The notes: generated by a model from the letters alone, not told the origin. Numbered from the stretch's first letter, positions 45,790-54,378 are shown. The stretch: DNA of 64,000 nt from an uncultured Clostridia bacterium (GCA_947598155.1 CANQFC010000001.1:1-64000); one strand, 5' to 3'. Numbers and translations: made by a program.

Positions 45790-46641
45790 ATGAGTAAACA
45801 ATGTAAAAATTGCGGCTCTGATGTGCCGGCCGAGGCGAGGTTTTGCCAAGTATGTGGAGGCTCGGATTTCATAACGGATAATCAAGATTCAAGCCAGCCA
45901 ACTTATGTTCAAAATCAGTATAATCAAGATTCATCTTATAATCAATCTTGGCAGCCGCCTGTCCCGCCAAACAAACCTGCAAAAAAGAAAACAGGTTTGT
46001 TTGTCGGTATTGTAGTAGCAATTTTGATTGTTCTGGCTGGTATTGGTATGGTCGCAGAGAAAGTATTTCAGAAACAAGGATATAGCGGGAATTCCGGAAA
46101 TAACAGTAGCTATAACAATAACGTCAACGATAATTCATCAGATGATAGACCGGATAAACTCTATTACTCCAAGGGAAATTTCGATGGATCTGTTTATATA
46201 AACGAGTGGGCAGATATAAAATTCGCATTACCTGATGGATTCTCTAATGCAGACCAAGCAACATATAGTGCCGCAGAAACATCTAATACAGAATGTGGCG
46301 TATATTTTATCGCTGATGACACCATGAGCTTAATTTATATCTGCTACGAAAAATTGCCGACATTTCCCATCTATGATGAAGAAGATTATCTCGATTCGGC
46401 AATGAAATCACTTGAATCTGTATCGGGCGTAGCATATAAAATTCCTGAAACATATTCTACTGCTACTATTGGCGGTTATACATATAAAAAAGCCGAGTGC
46501 GAATTTAATAATGGCAATGGTGATTTTTCCAATATTTTCTATGTTAGAAAGCTTGATAATTACATGATTTATATTTCCGCAATTAGCGTAAATTCCGAAT
46601 CAAACGCGGCTTTGGTAAGCAACATAACAACCGCTAAATAA
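45790..46641 (+). CDS. Zinc-ribbon membrane protein
   Basis: The 283-residue protein starts with a zinc ribbon (CKNCGSDVPAEARFCQVCGG). A Gln/Asn/Pro-rich linker and one membrane helix (about 74-93) follow. The outer domain of about 150 residues has the pattern of a small alpha/beta fold (EWADIKFALPDGF). The ribbon faces the cytoplasm. No function is recognised. It has a strong AAAAGGAG site and lies after the WXG100 terminator, 11 bases before the next gene. Confidence 0.82.
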   Translation: MSKQCKNCGSDVPAEARFCQVCGGSDFITDNQDSSQPTYVQNQYNQDSSYNQSWQPPVPPNKPAKKKTGLFVGIVVAILIVLAGIGMVAEKVFQKQGYSGNSGNNSSYNNNVNDNSSDDRPDKLYYSKGNFDGSVYINEWADIKFALPDGFSNADQATYSAAETSNTECGVYFIADDTMSLIYICYEKLPTFPIYDEEDYLDSAMKSLESVSGVAYKIPETYSTATIGGYTYKKAECEFNNGNGDFSNIFYVRKLDNYMIYISAISVNSESNAALVSNITTAK

Positions 46642-46652
46642 GGAGAGAAATT

Positions 46653-47687
46653 ATGGCTCGATATGTTCAGGAATTTCAAGTGAATGTAGCGCCTCAAACA
46701 GTACATGCAACCATAAATCAATATTTACAATCCGAAGGTTACGAATATATTAACTACGATGGAGAAAATGTATTCAAAAAAGGTCAAGGAGTTTGGGGAA
46801 ATCCAACATTCTTCAAATTATCATACGTTGGCAATATGGTAAGACTGGAGACTTGGATGAAGTACGCGTTCTTCCCCGGCGTCTATGTTGGCGAACTGGG
46901 TATAACGGGATTTGCCGGTAGTGCTGTAAAAGGCCCTTGGAAAAAAAGAATTGCTAATATAGAAAATATACTTTCTAATATGGCAGTACAAAAAACTTAT
47001 TATCCCCCTACTTCAGTATCAAACACAGGCAATTGTTTTGATGATAATACTACACAACTTCTCAACAAAAATGACGGTTTCGAGGAAACTAGAAATATAA
47101 ATGAGAATAGGACAAATCCTGCGATTAAAAATGCACCGGTGTTTTGCAATGAATGCGGAAGCCAAATGCCTGAAGGTACAATTTTTTGTTCTGTTTGCGG
47201 TCAAAAACGTTTCGATGCGAATGCGCAGAATGCGACTTTGCCGGGCACTTCGCCTTATCAACAGTTTGAGCCGCAAACGAGTAGTTATAACTTTAACGAA
47301 ACTAACACGCCCTCGGATAGTTATCCAGTAAGTAGAAAGGAATTTATTAGTAAGTACGCACAACCCTCTTTGAGAAAAAATATTACAAGCATTGCTATAC
47401 TTTGTTATATTTGTGCTGGATTAACTTTTATTGTTTCTTGTTTATTTAATCCTATAGGAATTATCGACGCCCTAATCTTAGCCGGATTGGCCTTGGGTAT
47501 GCATTTGGCCAAAAGCAAGGTCTGTGCAATCCTCATTCTTATTCTGAGTATTATTGAGGTTTTGTTGTCTCTTGTTTCTGGATCTTTCCCGTTTTGGTGG
47601 CTCATTGCTGGAGTTTCGGCTGTCATAACCTTTAGCAAGATTGAAAAGCAGTACAAGGGCTTTATTGCAAACGGCAACAGGAATTAA
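46653..47687 (+). CDS. Zinc-ribbon protein with C-terminal membrane helices
   Basis: The 344-residue protein has an N-terminal soluble domain of about 110 residues (QEFQVNVAPQTVHATINQYL, resembling START-like or DUF folds only in outline). A central zinc ribbon (CNECGSQMPEGTIFCSVCG) and about three membrane helices at the C-terminus (about 245-330) follow. I do not recognise the whole. Its neighbours also carry zinc ribbons, so the three may belong to one complex. Confidence 0.8.
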   Translation: MARYVQEFQVNVAPQTVHATINQYLQSEGYEYINYDGENVFKKGQGVWGNPTFFKLSYVGNMVRLETWMKYAFFPGVYVGELGITGFAGSAVKGPWKKRIANIENILSNMAVQKTYYPPTSVSNTGNCFDDNTTQLLNKNDGFEETRNINENRTNPAIKNAPVFCNECGSQMPEGTIFCSVCGQKRFDANAQNATLPGTSPYQQFEPQTSSYNFNETNTPSDSYPVSRKEFISKYAQPSLRKNITSIAILCYICAGLTFIVSCLFNPIGIIDALILAGLALGMHLAKSKVCAILILILSIIEVLLSLVSGSFPFWWLIAGVSAVITFSKIEKQYKGFIANGNRN

Positions 47688-47717
47688 ACTTATCATTATG
47701 AAAAGGATGAATTATTA

Positions 47718-49607
47718 GTGAAAAAGCATATATCTTTCATTTTAGTGGCTATTCTAATAGTTTCTATGTTTTCGGGTTGCGAAAAAGCTGTAGACAAAAA
47801 CAATAATGTTGTTAACGGTGAATTTGCCGAATATTTAGTAGCCGAAAAAGTCGGCGCACTAAATAGAGACAACTTCACAACCGCTGAAGGCGGGGTCTAT
47901 TATAAAGATGAAAATAACCTTTGGGGTGTTATATCTTTTAACGGTGCACACGATACAGGAGCAATTTTTACAGATGTAACTCCCAGAGGGAAATATTTTG
48001 AAGTTACAAAGGCTGTTGTAGCTAACAAAAACGATATTGCAAGTTTAAACGCTTCTTATCTTATTGACGGCAAAGGAAATACCATTGTTGCTGGGTTTGC
48101 AACATACAGAATTATGGGTGACCGTTATATCACTGCTGCCAGGGTAACAGAGCGCACATATTCAGATGACGAAGCGGTAGTAAGTTATACCGATGAAGGT
48201 CTTAGCTGTTATGGCAGCAGTTATGATATATTGTATAAAGGCGATTGGGCAGTTTATGATATGATTACTGAAAAATTTGTTCCCGGTGCTGGTGGTTCAT
48301 ATTATACTTCAATGGATGCAAACGGTAGATATTTTTGGTTTAATGATGCGGAAAAGAATCGCGTTACATTAAACGAAAACGGTGAAACATTGCCTGAAGG
48401 AGCAAAACTTTTTGATGATGGTTCCTATTCCATTGAGGGTAAAGTGGGCGAAGTATACAACAGCAACGGCGAAATGATGTTCAGCTATGATTTAACCGGT
48501 TTTAAGCCCAGCAACGTAAGCAACGGCTACTATGTGGCCAGCAAATATGCAGACGGCGCATCAACATACGCTGTCATGGATAATAAGGGTAATATCCTTT
48601 CTTCTGAGTTCGATGATTATATTACAATATATGGACAGGTTATTCAGTGCGGGGATAAGATTTACAACTTAGAGGGCAAAAATATTCTTGAGGGAACTTA
48701 CGACAGCGTATATTTTGACAAAATGTTCGAACAAAACTGGATGGTCAGAAGCGGAGATTACTATACATTGATCGATAAAAACGGCAACGTGTTCTTTAAT
48801 GGTCCACAGGATGATGTTCACTCTGTTTGGACTGATGATTTTATAGCCTCCAAGAAAATAGATGGGGATAGTTACTACTATTCATATAAAGATAATGATT
48901 ATACTATTAAGGGTTATCACTTTGCTCCTTGGATTGTCAAAACACCAAATACTAACTCTCTCTATGACTTGGTTGATACTATGACCGGCGATAAGTTATT
49001 GGAAGGCTATAAGGATTATGGCAGTATATCAAGAAATTCTCTTGCCTATTATGTCTATGCGAAGTACGATGGCGGTGCAGATGTTTATTTGGTTGTTTCC
49101 GGTGCTCAGTTAGTAGATGTTATTAACAAAAAGAATAACCTTTTTGACGATCTTGTAACAGCTTTTGCTGAAGAAGGTATTGAAGTAACGGTAAACAAAG
49201 AAACGGGTGAAATTGCGCTTGATTCTTCTGTGCTATTCGGCGGTGATTCTTCCGAACTTACCGGTGATGGCAAAGCATTTCTTAATAAATTTATAAAAGC
49301 ATATACAACAGTTGCTTTCTCTGATAAGTATGAAGGGTTCATTTCCAAAACAATGGTTGAAGGACACACGGCTCCCATAGAAGGCAGTATATATGCGAGC
49401 GGCTTGCAGCTTTCCGAAGATAGAGCCTTAAATGTCAAGAATTATTGCTTATCTGCTGATACCGGCGTGGACATTTCAAAAATCAACAGCACACTCGAAA
49501 ATGTCGGATATTCCAACAGTAAGCCGGTTTACGATACTAATGGAAATGTTGATTTGGCTGCGTCGCGCAGAGTATCCTTTAGGTTTATTGTGAATGTAGA
49601 TTTCTAA
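47718..49607 (+). CDS. Lipoprotein with WG-like repeats and OmpA-like C-terminus
   Basis: The 629-residue protein has a lipoprotein signal with lipobox MFSGC (Cys at about 20). The middle has repeated WG/KWG-like beta units (NNLWGVISFNG, YAVMDNKGNILSSEFDDYI, YYTLIDKNGNVFFNG). The C-terminus (about 510-629) resembles OmpA/MotB peptidoglycan-binding domains: MVEGHTAPIEGS, LQLSEDRALNVKNY and LAASRRVSFRF, with the usual Asp after GHT replaced by Ala. It would link membrane and cell wall. GTG start with AAAAGGATG upstream. Confidence 0.82.
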   Translation: MKKHISFILVAILIVSMFSGCEKAVDKNNNVVNGEFAEYLVAEKVGALNRDNFTTAEGGVYYKDENNLWGVISFNGAHDTGAIFTDVTPRGKYFEVTKAVVANKNDIASLNASYLIDGKGNTIVAGFATYRIMGDRYITAARVTERTYSDDEAVVSYTDEGLSCYGSSYDILYKGDWAVYDMITEKFVPGAGGSYYTSMDANGRYFWFNDAEKNRVTLNENGETLPEGAKLFDDGSYSIEGKVGEVYNSNGEMMFSYDLTGFKPSNVSNGYYVASKYADGASTYAVMDNKGNILSSEFDDYITIYGQVIQCGDKIYNLEGKNILEGTYDSVYFDKMFEQNWMVRSGDYYTLIDKNGNVFFNGPQDDVHSVWTDDFIASKKIDGDSYYYSYKDNDYTIKGYHFAPWIVKTPNTNSLYDLVDTMTGDKLLEGYKDYGSISRNSLAYYVYAKYDGGADVYLVVSGAQLVDVINKKNNLFDDLVTAFAEEGIEVTVNKETGEIALDSSVLFGGDSSELTGDGKAFLNKFIKAYTTVAFSDKYEGFISKTMVEGHTAPIEGSIYASGLQLSEDRALNVKNYCLSADTGVDISKINSTLENVGYSNSKPVYDTNGNVDLAASRRVSFRFIVNVDF

Positions 49608-49681
49608 AAAACGCTTCGTGTGTTATAGAAAGAGCGAATGGGCTCAGTAAATACGTAATTTTCTAATTGGAGGAAAAATAA

Positions 49682-50275
49682 ATGTTTTGTCAACAATGTG
49701 GAACACAAATTGAAGATGGCTTAGCTTTTTGCACGAACTGTGGAGCCAAACAAGTACCTGCGAATACTGCACCCATAACCAATGGGGTTAATAATAGTGC
49801 CCAAACACAACCTGTTATTAATGACCAATATGCACAAAGTAATAATCAATTTAATCAACCAGTACAACCAGTAAATCTTCAATTTTATGCGCAGCCTAAT
49901 ACTTATGCCTATGCCAACATAGATCCAAATGGCTCTCCTAAAAGGGTTTCATTTGGAGAAGCCATTAAATTGTTCTTTGTAAATTATGTGAACTTTACAG
50001 GCCGTTCAACTGTAAGTGAGTATTGGTGGGCATTTCTTTTTAACTTCCTTGTGAGTCTCTGCACCTCTTGGATTCCGGTCGTGGGTCAGCTGATTACCTT
50101 GGGATTGCTTATCCCCGGTCTCGCTCTTGGCATTAGAAGATTACATGACACAGGTAAACATTGGTATTACATCTTTATGGGCCTGATCCCGCTTGCTGGA
50201 TTTATCATCCTTATAGTTCAATACTGCAAGTCAAGCGATGCTGATAATGAATGGGGACCGGCTCCAAGAAATTAA
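49682..50275 (+). CDS. Zinc-ribbon DUF805 membrane protein
   Basis: The 197-residue protein joins an N-terminal zinc ribbon (CQQCGTQIEDGLAFCTNCGA) to a DUF805 domain with about four helices. DUF805 marks are NFTGRSTVSEYWWAFLF, GIRRLHDTGKHWYYI and NEWGPAPRN. DUF805 proteins are small inner membrane proteins of unknown role, common in islands. Clear TTGGAGG site. Confidence 0.88.
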   Translation: MFCQQCGTQIEDGLAFCTNCGAKQVPANTAPITNGVNNSAQTQPVINDQYAQSNNQFNQPVQPVNLQFYAQPNTYAYANIDPNGSPKRVSFGEAIKLFFVNYVNFTGRSTVSEYWWAFLFNFLVSLCTSWIPVVGQLITLGLLIPGLALGIRRLHDTGKHWYYIFMGLIPLAGFIILIVQYCKSSDADNEWGPAPRN

Positions 50276-50345
50276 AGTTCTTTTGAGTTATGGTATAACA
50301 TTGGGCGGAAAGATCATATAAACTCCTTCGGAACAGATAATCAGA

Positions 50346-50822
50346 ATGTTTAATCATATTATAATCATTATAGCGATGTGCCTAATTTACTATCACATAG
50401 GTGGGATGGCGACAACGAACATTCTTCGTCTCACATCGGGAAACACAAGGTTGATTAACTCCTCAAAGTGTACCTGTGATAGTTGTGGAAAGAAGATACC
50501 CGCACTCCTGCAATTGCCTATCATATCGTTCCTTGTTTGCAACGGTCGATGCAGGAGCTGCGGCGCAAAAATACCGATTTATCCTCTGATTATTGAACTG
50601 ACTGTATGGTTTGGCATGAGCTTGATTACAGCCCTATTCGGGTTCGGCTGGATCGGCGTCTTGTTTAGCTACCTGTTTTATGAAACAGTCCGAATCATCA
50701 CAGTAGTCATTAGGGGAAAACGGGAAACGAGATTCGCATACTGCTACTTTGTCGCCGTTGCGTCCATGATCCCATATCTTCTGTGTTCCTTATTTGTTTC
50801 GGCGTTATACCAAATTGTATAG
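50346..50822 (+). CDS. Stand-alone prepilin peptidase N-terminal (Cys-rich) domain
   Basis: The 158-residue membrane protein has a first helix, then CTCDSCGKKI and GRCRSCGAKI (two zinc-binding CxxC pairs) with PIISFLVCNG between them and PLIIELTVWFG after. That is the DiS_P_DiS domain normally fused to the N-terminus of A24 prepilin peptidases (PilD). The catalytic aspartate half is absent here, and the catalytic protein at 24734 lacks this half. The two might work in trans, but they are 25 kb apart, so this is inference. A weak ribosome binding site precedes the ATG. Confidence 0.75.
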   Translation: MFNHIIIIIAMCLIYYHIGGMATTNILRLTSGNTRLINSSKCTCDSCGKKIPALLQLPIISFLVCNGRCRSCGAKIPIYPLIIELTVWFGMSLITALFGFGWIGVLFSYLFYETVRIITVVIRGKRETRFAYCYFVAVASMIPYLLCSLFVSALYQIV

Positions 50823-50899
50823 GATTCGAAATTCTTGCTTCTAAACAATTTGCAAACGCAAAGAGCCAGTGAACAGAAACCTGCGAGGCCTGTGACCGG

Positions 50900-50927
50900 G
50901 GGAGTCCCTGTGGGGACTCCCTTTTTT
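50900..50927 (+). terminator. Intrinsic terminator near the right end of the island
   Basis: GGGAGTCCC and GGGACTCCC pair perfectly (9 bp) around a 4-base loop, followed by six T residues. It ends transcription from the prepilin-domain gene before the right att site. Confidence 0.88.
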
Positions 50928-51042
50928 AATCGGTCGGTTAATTGCTCCGGAAGTATGACGGAGCAGAAAAAGGGAGGGTAGAGCCCATTTGAATGAACCA
51001 CAGTGTCATTTTCATTCTCGCCCATTTTGTGAATATTAGTTC

Positions 51043-51071
51043 TTGACCTTTAATTGCTTTTGAAGTATAAT
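51043..51071 (+). promoter_or_regulatory. Strong promoter without a gene
   Basis: TTGACC, a 17-bp spacer and TATAAT form a near-consensus sigma-A promoter. No plausible reading frame starts between it and the terminator at 51261-51300. The transcript would cover the right att repeat and the tRNA-Asn fragment. Apart from this promoter and the att repeat I see no feature in 50928-51260. Confidence 0.6.
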
Positions 51072-51215
51072 GAAATAGCGAAAAGGGTAGAGCACACTTG
51101 TAAAAATAGTATGACCGCAGGTTCTCGATCCGAACTGCAAAAAAATCTCTACCCCACTTTATGCCCCTGATTGAAATGGACTGTACGAGATAAATGGACG
51201 CTTTGGGGCGATTGC

Positions 51216-51260
51216 CTGTTAACCGCAGGGTCGTTGGTTCGAGCCCGACAGGGGGAGCCA
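51216..51260 (+). repeat. attR-like direct repeat (tRNA-Asn 3' fragment)
   Basis: These 45 bases are identical to 430-474 and contain half of the anticodon arm, the variable and T arms, and the acceptor 3' strand with CCA. The D arm and acceptor 5' strand are missing, so it is not a functional tRNA. It is interpreted as the original 3' end displaced by island insertion. Confidence 0.92.
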
Positions 51261-51300
51261 AAAAAGCCCTCTTTTGTCTTTGGACAAAAGAGGGCTTTTT
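51261..51300 (+). terminator. Ancestral terminator of the tRNA-Asn transcript
   Basis: A perfect 18-bp stem with a 4-base loop, starting AAAAAGCCCTC and ending GAGGGCTTTTT, directly abuts the tRNA fragment. It most likely ended the tRNA cluster before the island inserted, and now ends the orphan transcript from 51043. It may work in both directions. Confidence 0.88.
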
Positions 51301-51336
51301 ATCGAGATTTATCCATACTGCCAAGGAGAATATGAA

Positions 51337-51786
51337 ATGGATTGCGATATGTGCAAGGTTATCGAGCAAATCAAAGCGAGTAAAAATCCGTGGTTTGTTA
51401 AAGAGCTTGAAACGGGTTATGTCATTTTCGGCTGGAATCAACATTTTTACGGCTATGTGCTATTCATTTGTAAGCAACATGTGTCGGAGCTGTGGGAGTT
51501 GGAAGAAAATTTCAGGAAGCTGTATCTCAATGAAATGACGCTTGTTGCAAAAGCTGTGAAAGAGGCTTTTGGCGCTGAAAAGATGAATTACGAATGTCTC
51601 GGTAACGGGGATGTGCATTTGCATTTTCATTTGTTTCCGCGAGTAGGCGGCGATTTAGGTGCATACGGCAATAACGGAAAAGGCCCTGTGTGGTGGCTCC
51701 CGAAAGAAATTATGTGGGACAATCACAATATCCCGAATATGGAAGAACTGAAAACCATGAAAGAAAAGCTACTCAAAGTTTTATAA
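51337..51786 (+). CDS. HIT-family hydrolase-like protein
   Basis: The 149-residue protein has the histidine triad HLHFHLFPR (about residues 94-102) near the end of the fold, as in HIT proteins that cleave or transfer nucleotide phosphates. An N-terminal CDMC pair resembles the zinc site of some HIT proteins. The ATG at 51337 has AAGGAG eight bases upstream. ATG 51332 is out of frame. It is the first backbone gene right of the island. The substrate cannot be inferred. Confidence 0.92.
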   Translation: MDCDMCKVIEQIKASKNPWFVKELETGYVIFGWNQHFYGYVLFICKQHVSELWELEENFRKLYLNEMTLVAKAVKEAFGAEKMNYECLGNGDVHLHFHLFPRVGGDLGAYGNNGKGPVWWLPKEIMWDNHNIPNMEELKTMKEKLLKVL

Positions 51787-51829
51787 GGGATTCCATTTTG
51801 TATGATCACACAAAAAGGTGGTTTATGTT

Positions 51830-52358
51830 ATGGCTAACTCCATAAATATGGAAAATTATACGATAGAGGAATTTAACCGCTCCAATATAACGCCAAGTGC
51901 CAAATTGCAAATTTACCGTTTACTGCAATTTTCCGAGTATGATTTCAGCGAATACATAGGACAGATTTGAATGAGAACGGTGAATTTGCATACGAGCATT
52001 TTGCGGATTATTGCACCGATTCGGACAGAAAAATGTATTTATTGAAAATAAATGGGCATCCTGCGGGCTTTGCGTTTGTCAATCATATTGCCTATGCCGT
52101 AAAGAAAGCGATGTTTTGTGTATCGCTGAATTTTTTGTGATGAAAAAGTACCGGAAACAGGGATACGGCAGGATACTCGCACACCATATATTTGATTCGT
52201 TAAAGGGAAAATGGGAAGTTTTCCAAATGAAAAGCAACGTTTCCGCCGGTCTGTTTTGGGAAAATGTGATCGCGGGGTACACCCATAATGCCTATACGAT
52301 TTTGGATACCGAAAATGACGACGGACAAATCGGGCGGGCGTTTGTTTTTAATAGTTAA
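51830..52358 (+). pseudogene. Frameshifted GNAT acetyltransferase
   Basis: Three frames must be joined to read one GNAT protein. The first (MANSINMENYTIEEFNR...) stops at about 51970. The second continues DLNENGEFAYEHFADYC to AGFAFVNHIAY. The third carries AEFFVMKKYRKQGYGRILA, the acetyl-CoA loop (QGYGR), to FVFNS. Frameshifts are near 51965 and 52095. Unless these are sequencing errors the gene is inactive. It has no link to the island apart from position. Confidence 0.8.
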
Positions 52359-52463
52359 ATAAGAGTATATGACAGCTTGACGCGTTCATTGATTGAAAAA
52401 ATTTGCAAATTTGTGTCAAAATGACTCAATCAATTAAACAGTCAGAGGCAGAGGAGAATTTGT

Positions 52464-52901
52464 ATGACAGAAATAAGATACGCAACATTGGCAGACAAAG
52501 AAATGCTTTTAAGTAAAGACAGTCAAATAAAAGAAAATATTTGGGAGGAAACGATTAAGAGCAATCGCGAAATTATAATGCTTGTTGACGGTTCATTTGC
52601 CGGATGGCTGAGATGGAATCTCTTCTGGGATAAAATTCCGTTTATGAATATGCTGTATTTTTTTGAGGAGTTCCGCGGCAAGGGATACGGCACGCAGATA
52701 GTAAGGTTTTGGGAAAGTGAAATGGCGGGGCTCGGTTATGACAAGGTGATGACATCGTCGCAGGCTAACGAATCCGCACAGCATTTTTACAGAAAGCTCG
52801 GTTTTAATGACGCAGGAGGATTTTTTCCTTTCTGCAAGGAGTACGAAATTATTTTTACAAAAGAATTGCAGTATGATTTGCGCAGTATGAAAACACGGTA
52901 A
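52464..52901 (+). CDS. GNAT-family N-acetyltransferase
   Basis: The 145-residue protein is a complete GNAT fold. It has IRYATLADKEML at the start, FFEEFRGKGYGTQIVRFWE with the acetyl-CoA-binding RGKGYGT loop, and SSQANESAQHFYRKLGF near the end. It is soluble and the substrate is unknown. ATG follows GAGGAGAA. It is the last gene before the S10 operon. Confidence 0.93.
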   Translation: MTEIRYATLADKEMLLSKDSQIKENIWEETIKSNREIIMLVDGSFAGWLRWNLFWDKIPFMNMLYFFEEFRGKGYGTQIVRFWESEMAGLGYDKVMTSSQANESAQHFYRKLGFNDAGGFFPFCKEYEIIFTKELQYDLRSMKTR

Positions 52902-53000
52902 CGCTATCTATGGTTATATAGGCTGTAATACACAATATATAGTATATAAATCAGGGGCTTAAAAAATCTGTATATTTTACAAATTTTTTTAAAAAACTTC

Positions 53001-53029
53001 TTGCAATTTACACAAGAGTATGGTAGAAT
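53001..53029 (+). promoter_or_regulatory. Promoter of the S10-spc operon
   Basis: TTGCAA, a 17-bp spacer and TAGAAT form a good sigma-A promoter preceded by an A/T-rich stretch (about 52970-53000) that may act as an UP-like element. Transcription would start near 53036, about 310 nt before rpsJ. Confidence 0.78.
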
Positions 53030-53030
53030 A

Positions 53031-53344
53031 TTCAAGCATTCTGTGGGTATGGGCATATTCTGCCCTCACGCCGAGTGCGATATGCGATGAAGCGGTAGGT
53101 GGCTGCACGAAGATGCAGGGAATTACCGCCGAGTATGTCTGATTTAAAATCGGGCGACAAATAATGTTTCAAAAGCCTTTGCGCGTCAACCAAACGGCGT
53201 GTTTTGGCACTTGCAGGAACATTCTGCGCTTTTTTGCGCCGTCCGAAAAGATTAACCGCTTTTCGGTTTTTAAATCGGCGGAGTGGAAACACCCGGCCGG
53301 GTTGCAAACAAAAAAGCGCGCCCAAGTATTTAGGAGGAAACAAA
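53031..53344 (+). promoter_or_regulatory. Structured S10 operon leader
   Basis: The leader holds no plausible gene. A compound hairpin at 53092-53129 has outer stem GCGGTA/TACCGC, internal loop GGTGG/GGAAT and inner stem CTGCA/TGCAG. A terminator-like hairpin follows at 53243-53271. The arrangement suggests attenuation, perhaps by a ribosomal protein as in the L4-controlled E. coli S10 operon. The actual ligand is unknown. Confidence 0.55.
53243..53271 (+). terminator. Attenuator-like hairpin in the S10 leader
   Basis: CCGAAAAG and CTTTTCGG form a perfect 8-bp stem with an 8-base loop, directly followed by five T residues. It lies 73 bases before rpsJ, inside the operon leader, so read-through must be regulated or partial. 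Confidence 0.7.
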
Positions 53345-53659
53345 ATGGCAGCAACAAAAGGTAAGAAAATCCGCATCAGACTCAAAGGCTACGACCATGA
53401 CATTGTGGATAAGGCGGCGGAAAAGATTGTTGAAACGGCTAAGCGCACAGGCGCTCAGATTTCAGGTCCCGTTCCGCTTCCGACTGAGATTGAAAAGGTC
53501 ACAATCCTTCGCGCTACTCACAGGTACAAGGACAGCCGCGAACAGTTTGAGCAGAGAACTCACAAAAGGCTTATCGACATTTTAAGACCCTCGAACAAAA
53601 CAGTTGAGGCTCTTACACGTCTTGAGCTTCCCGCAGGCGTTGAAGTAGAGATTAAATAA
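53345..53659 (+). CDS. rpsJ: Ribosomal protein S10
   Basis: The 104-residue protein carries the S10 signature ([39 protein letters not shown]). It is part of the 30S head and also the NusE antitermination factor. ATG 53345 follows AGGAGG. A longer frame upstream is leader RNA. First gene of the S10 operon. Confidence 0.98.
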   Translation: MAATKGKKIRIRLKGYDHDIVDKAAEKIVETAKRTGAQISGPVPLPTEIEKVTILRATHRYKDSREQFEQRTHKRLIDILRPSNKTVEALTRLELPAGVEVEIK

Positions 53660-53728
53660 GTTATCTCGCAGCGAAACGCTTTACGGTCAAGTCGGGCGAC
53701 CGACCAATAACCAAAGGAGGAAAATACA

Positions 53729-54358
53729 ATGAAAAAAGGTCTTATCGGTAAAAAAATCGGTATGACGCAGCTTTTCGACGAAAAGGGTAAGGTTATTCCC
53801 GTAACAGTAGTTGAGGCTGGTCCCTGCACGGTAGTGCAGAAGAAAACCATTGAGAACGATGGCTATGCCGCAGTTCAGATAGGTTTCGGCGACGTTAAGG
53901 TTCAAAGAGTGAATAAACCGCAGGCAGGTCACTTTAAGAAATCGGACGTTGCCCCCAAAAAGGTTCTCAGAGAATTAAGACTTGAGGACACGGATTCAGT
54001 AAATGTAGGCGATGTATTAAAGGCTGACGCGTTTGCGGCAGGCGACAAGGTTGACGTTGTCGGCACAAGCAAGGGCAAAGGCACGGCGGGCGCTATCAAG
54101 CGCTGGAACTTTTCCAGACTTAAAGAGTCTCACGGTACAGGCCCCGTCGCAAGGCACGCAGGTTCTTTGGGTGCTTGCTCAGACCCGTCGCGCGTGTTCA
54201 AGGGAAAGAAACTTGCCGGCCACTTGGGCGCGGAGAGAGTTACGGTTCAGAACCTTGACATCGTAAAAGTAGACGCTGAAAATAATCTTATCGCAATCAA
54301 GGGCGCCATTCCCGGCCCCAAGGGCGGTATTGTAGTCATTAAAGACACAGTTAAATAA
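53729..54358 (+). CDS. rplC: Ribosomal protein L3
   Basis: 209 residues with [14 protein letters not shown] at the start, [18 protein letters not shown] and [10 protein letters not shown]3 binds 23S rRNA near the peptidyl transferase centre. AAAGGAGG precedes the ATG. Normal length. Confidence 0.98.
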   Translation: MKKGLIGKKIGMTQLFDEKGKVIPVTVVEAGPCTVVQKKTIENDGYAAVQIGFGDVKVQRVNKPQAGHFKKSDVAPKKVLRELRLEDTDSVNVGDVLKADAFAAGDKVDVVGTSKGKGTAGAIKRWNFSRLKESHGTGPVARHAGSLGACSDPSRVFKGKKLAGHLGAERVTVQNLDIVKVDAENNLIAIKGAIPGPKGGIVVIKDTVK

Positions 54359-54378
54359 TCAGAAAGGAGTTGAAAGAA

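Larger units (their letters stand above)
430..51260. mobile_element. Genomic island at tRNA-Asn carrying Tad + type VII locus
   Basis: The island is bounded by perfect 45-bp direct repeats of the tRNA-Asn 3' end. An intact tRNA and a degraded tyrosine recombinase are at the left, and only the tRNA fragment plus an intrinsic terminator are at the right. All the pilus, kinase/phosphatase and type VII-like genes lie between the repeats. Beyond them are a HIT gene, GNAT genes and ribosomal protein genes, which are chromosomal backbone in nature. No relaxase, conjugation, replication or phage structural gene is seen inside. With a dead recombinase the island is probably fixed unless mobilised in trans. 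Confidence 0.85.

Noticed and set aside
51085-51160. tRNA-Thr-like string (GGTAGAGCACACTTGTAA, then a T-arm-like segment)
   Set aside because: Acceptor, D-arm and anticodon stems do not pair. It is at best a distant remnant and not a gene.
50938-51444. 168-codon minus-strand frame over the right att site
   Set aside because: It reads through the tRNA fragment and terminator, giving the well-known false peptide from antisense tRNA. It is not a real gene.
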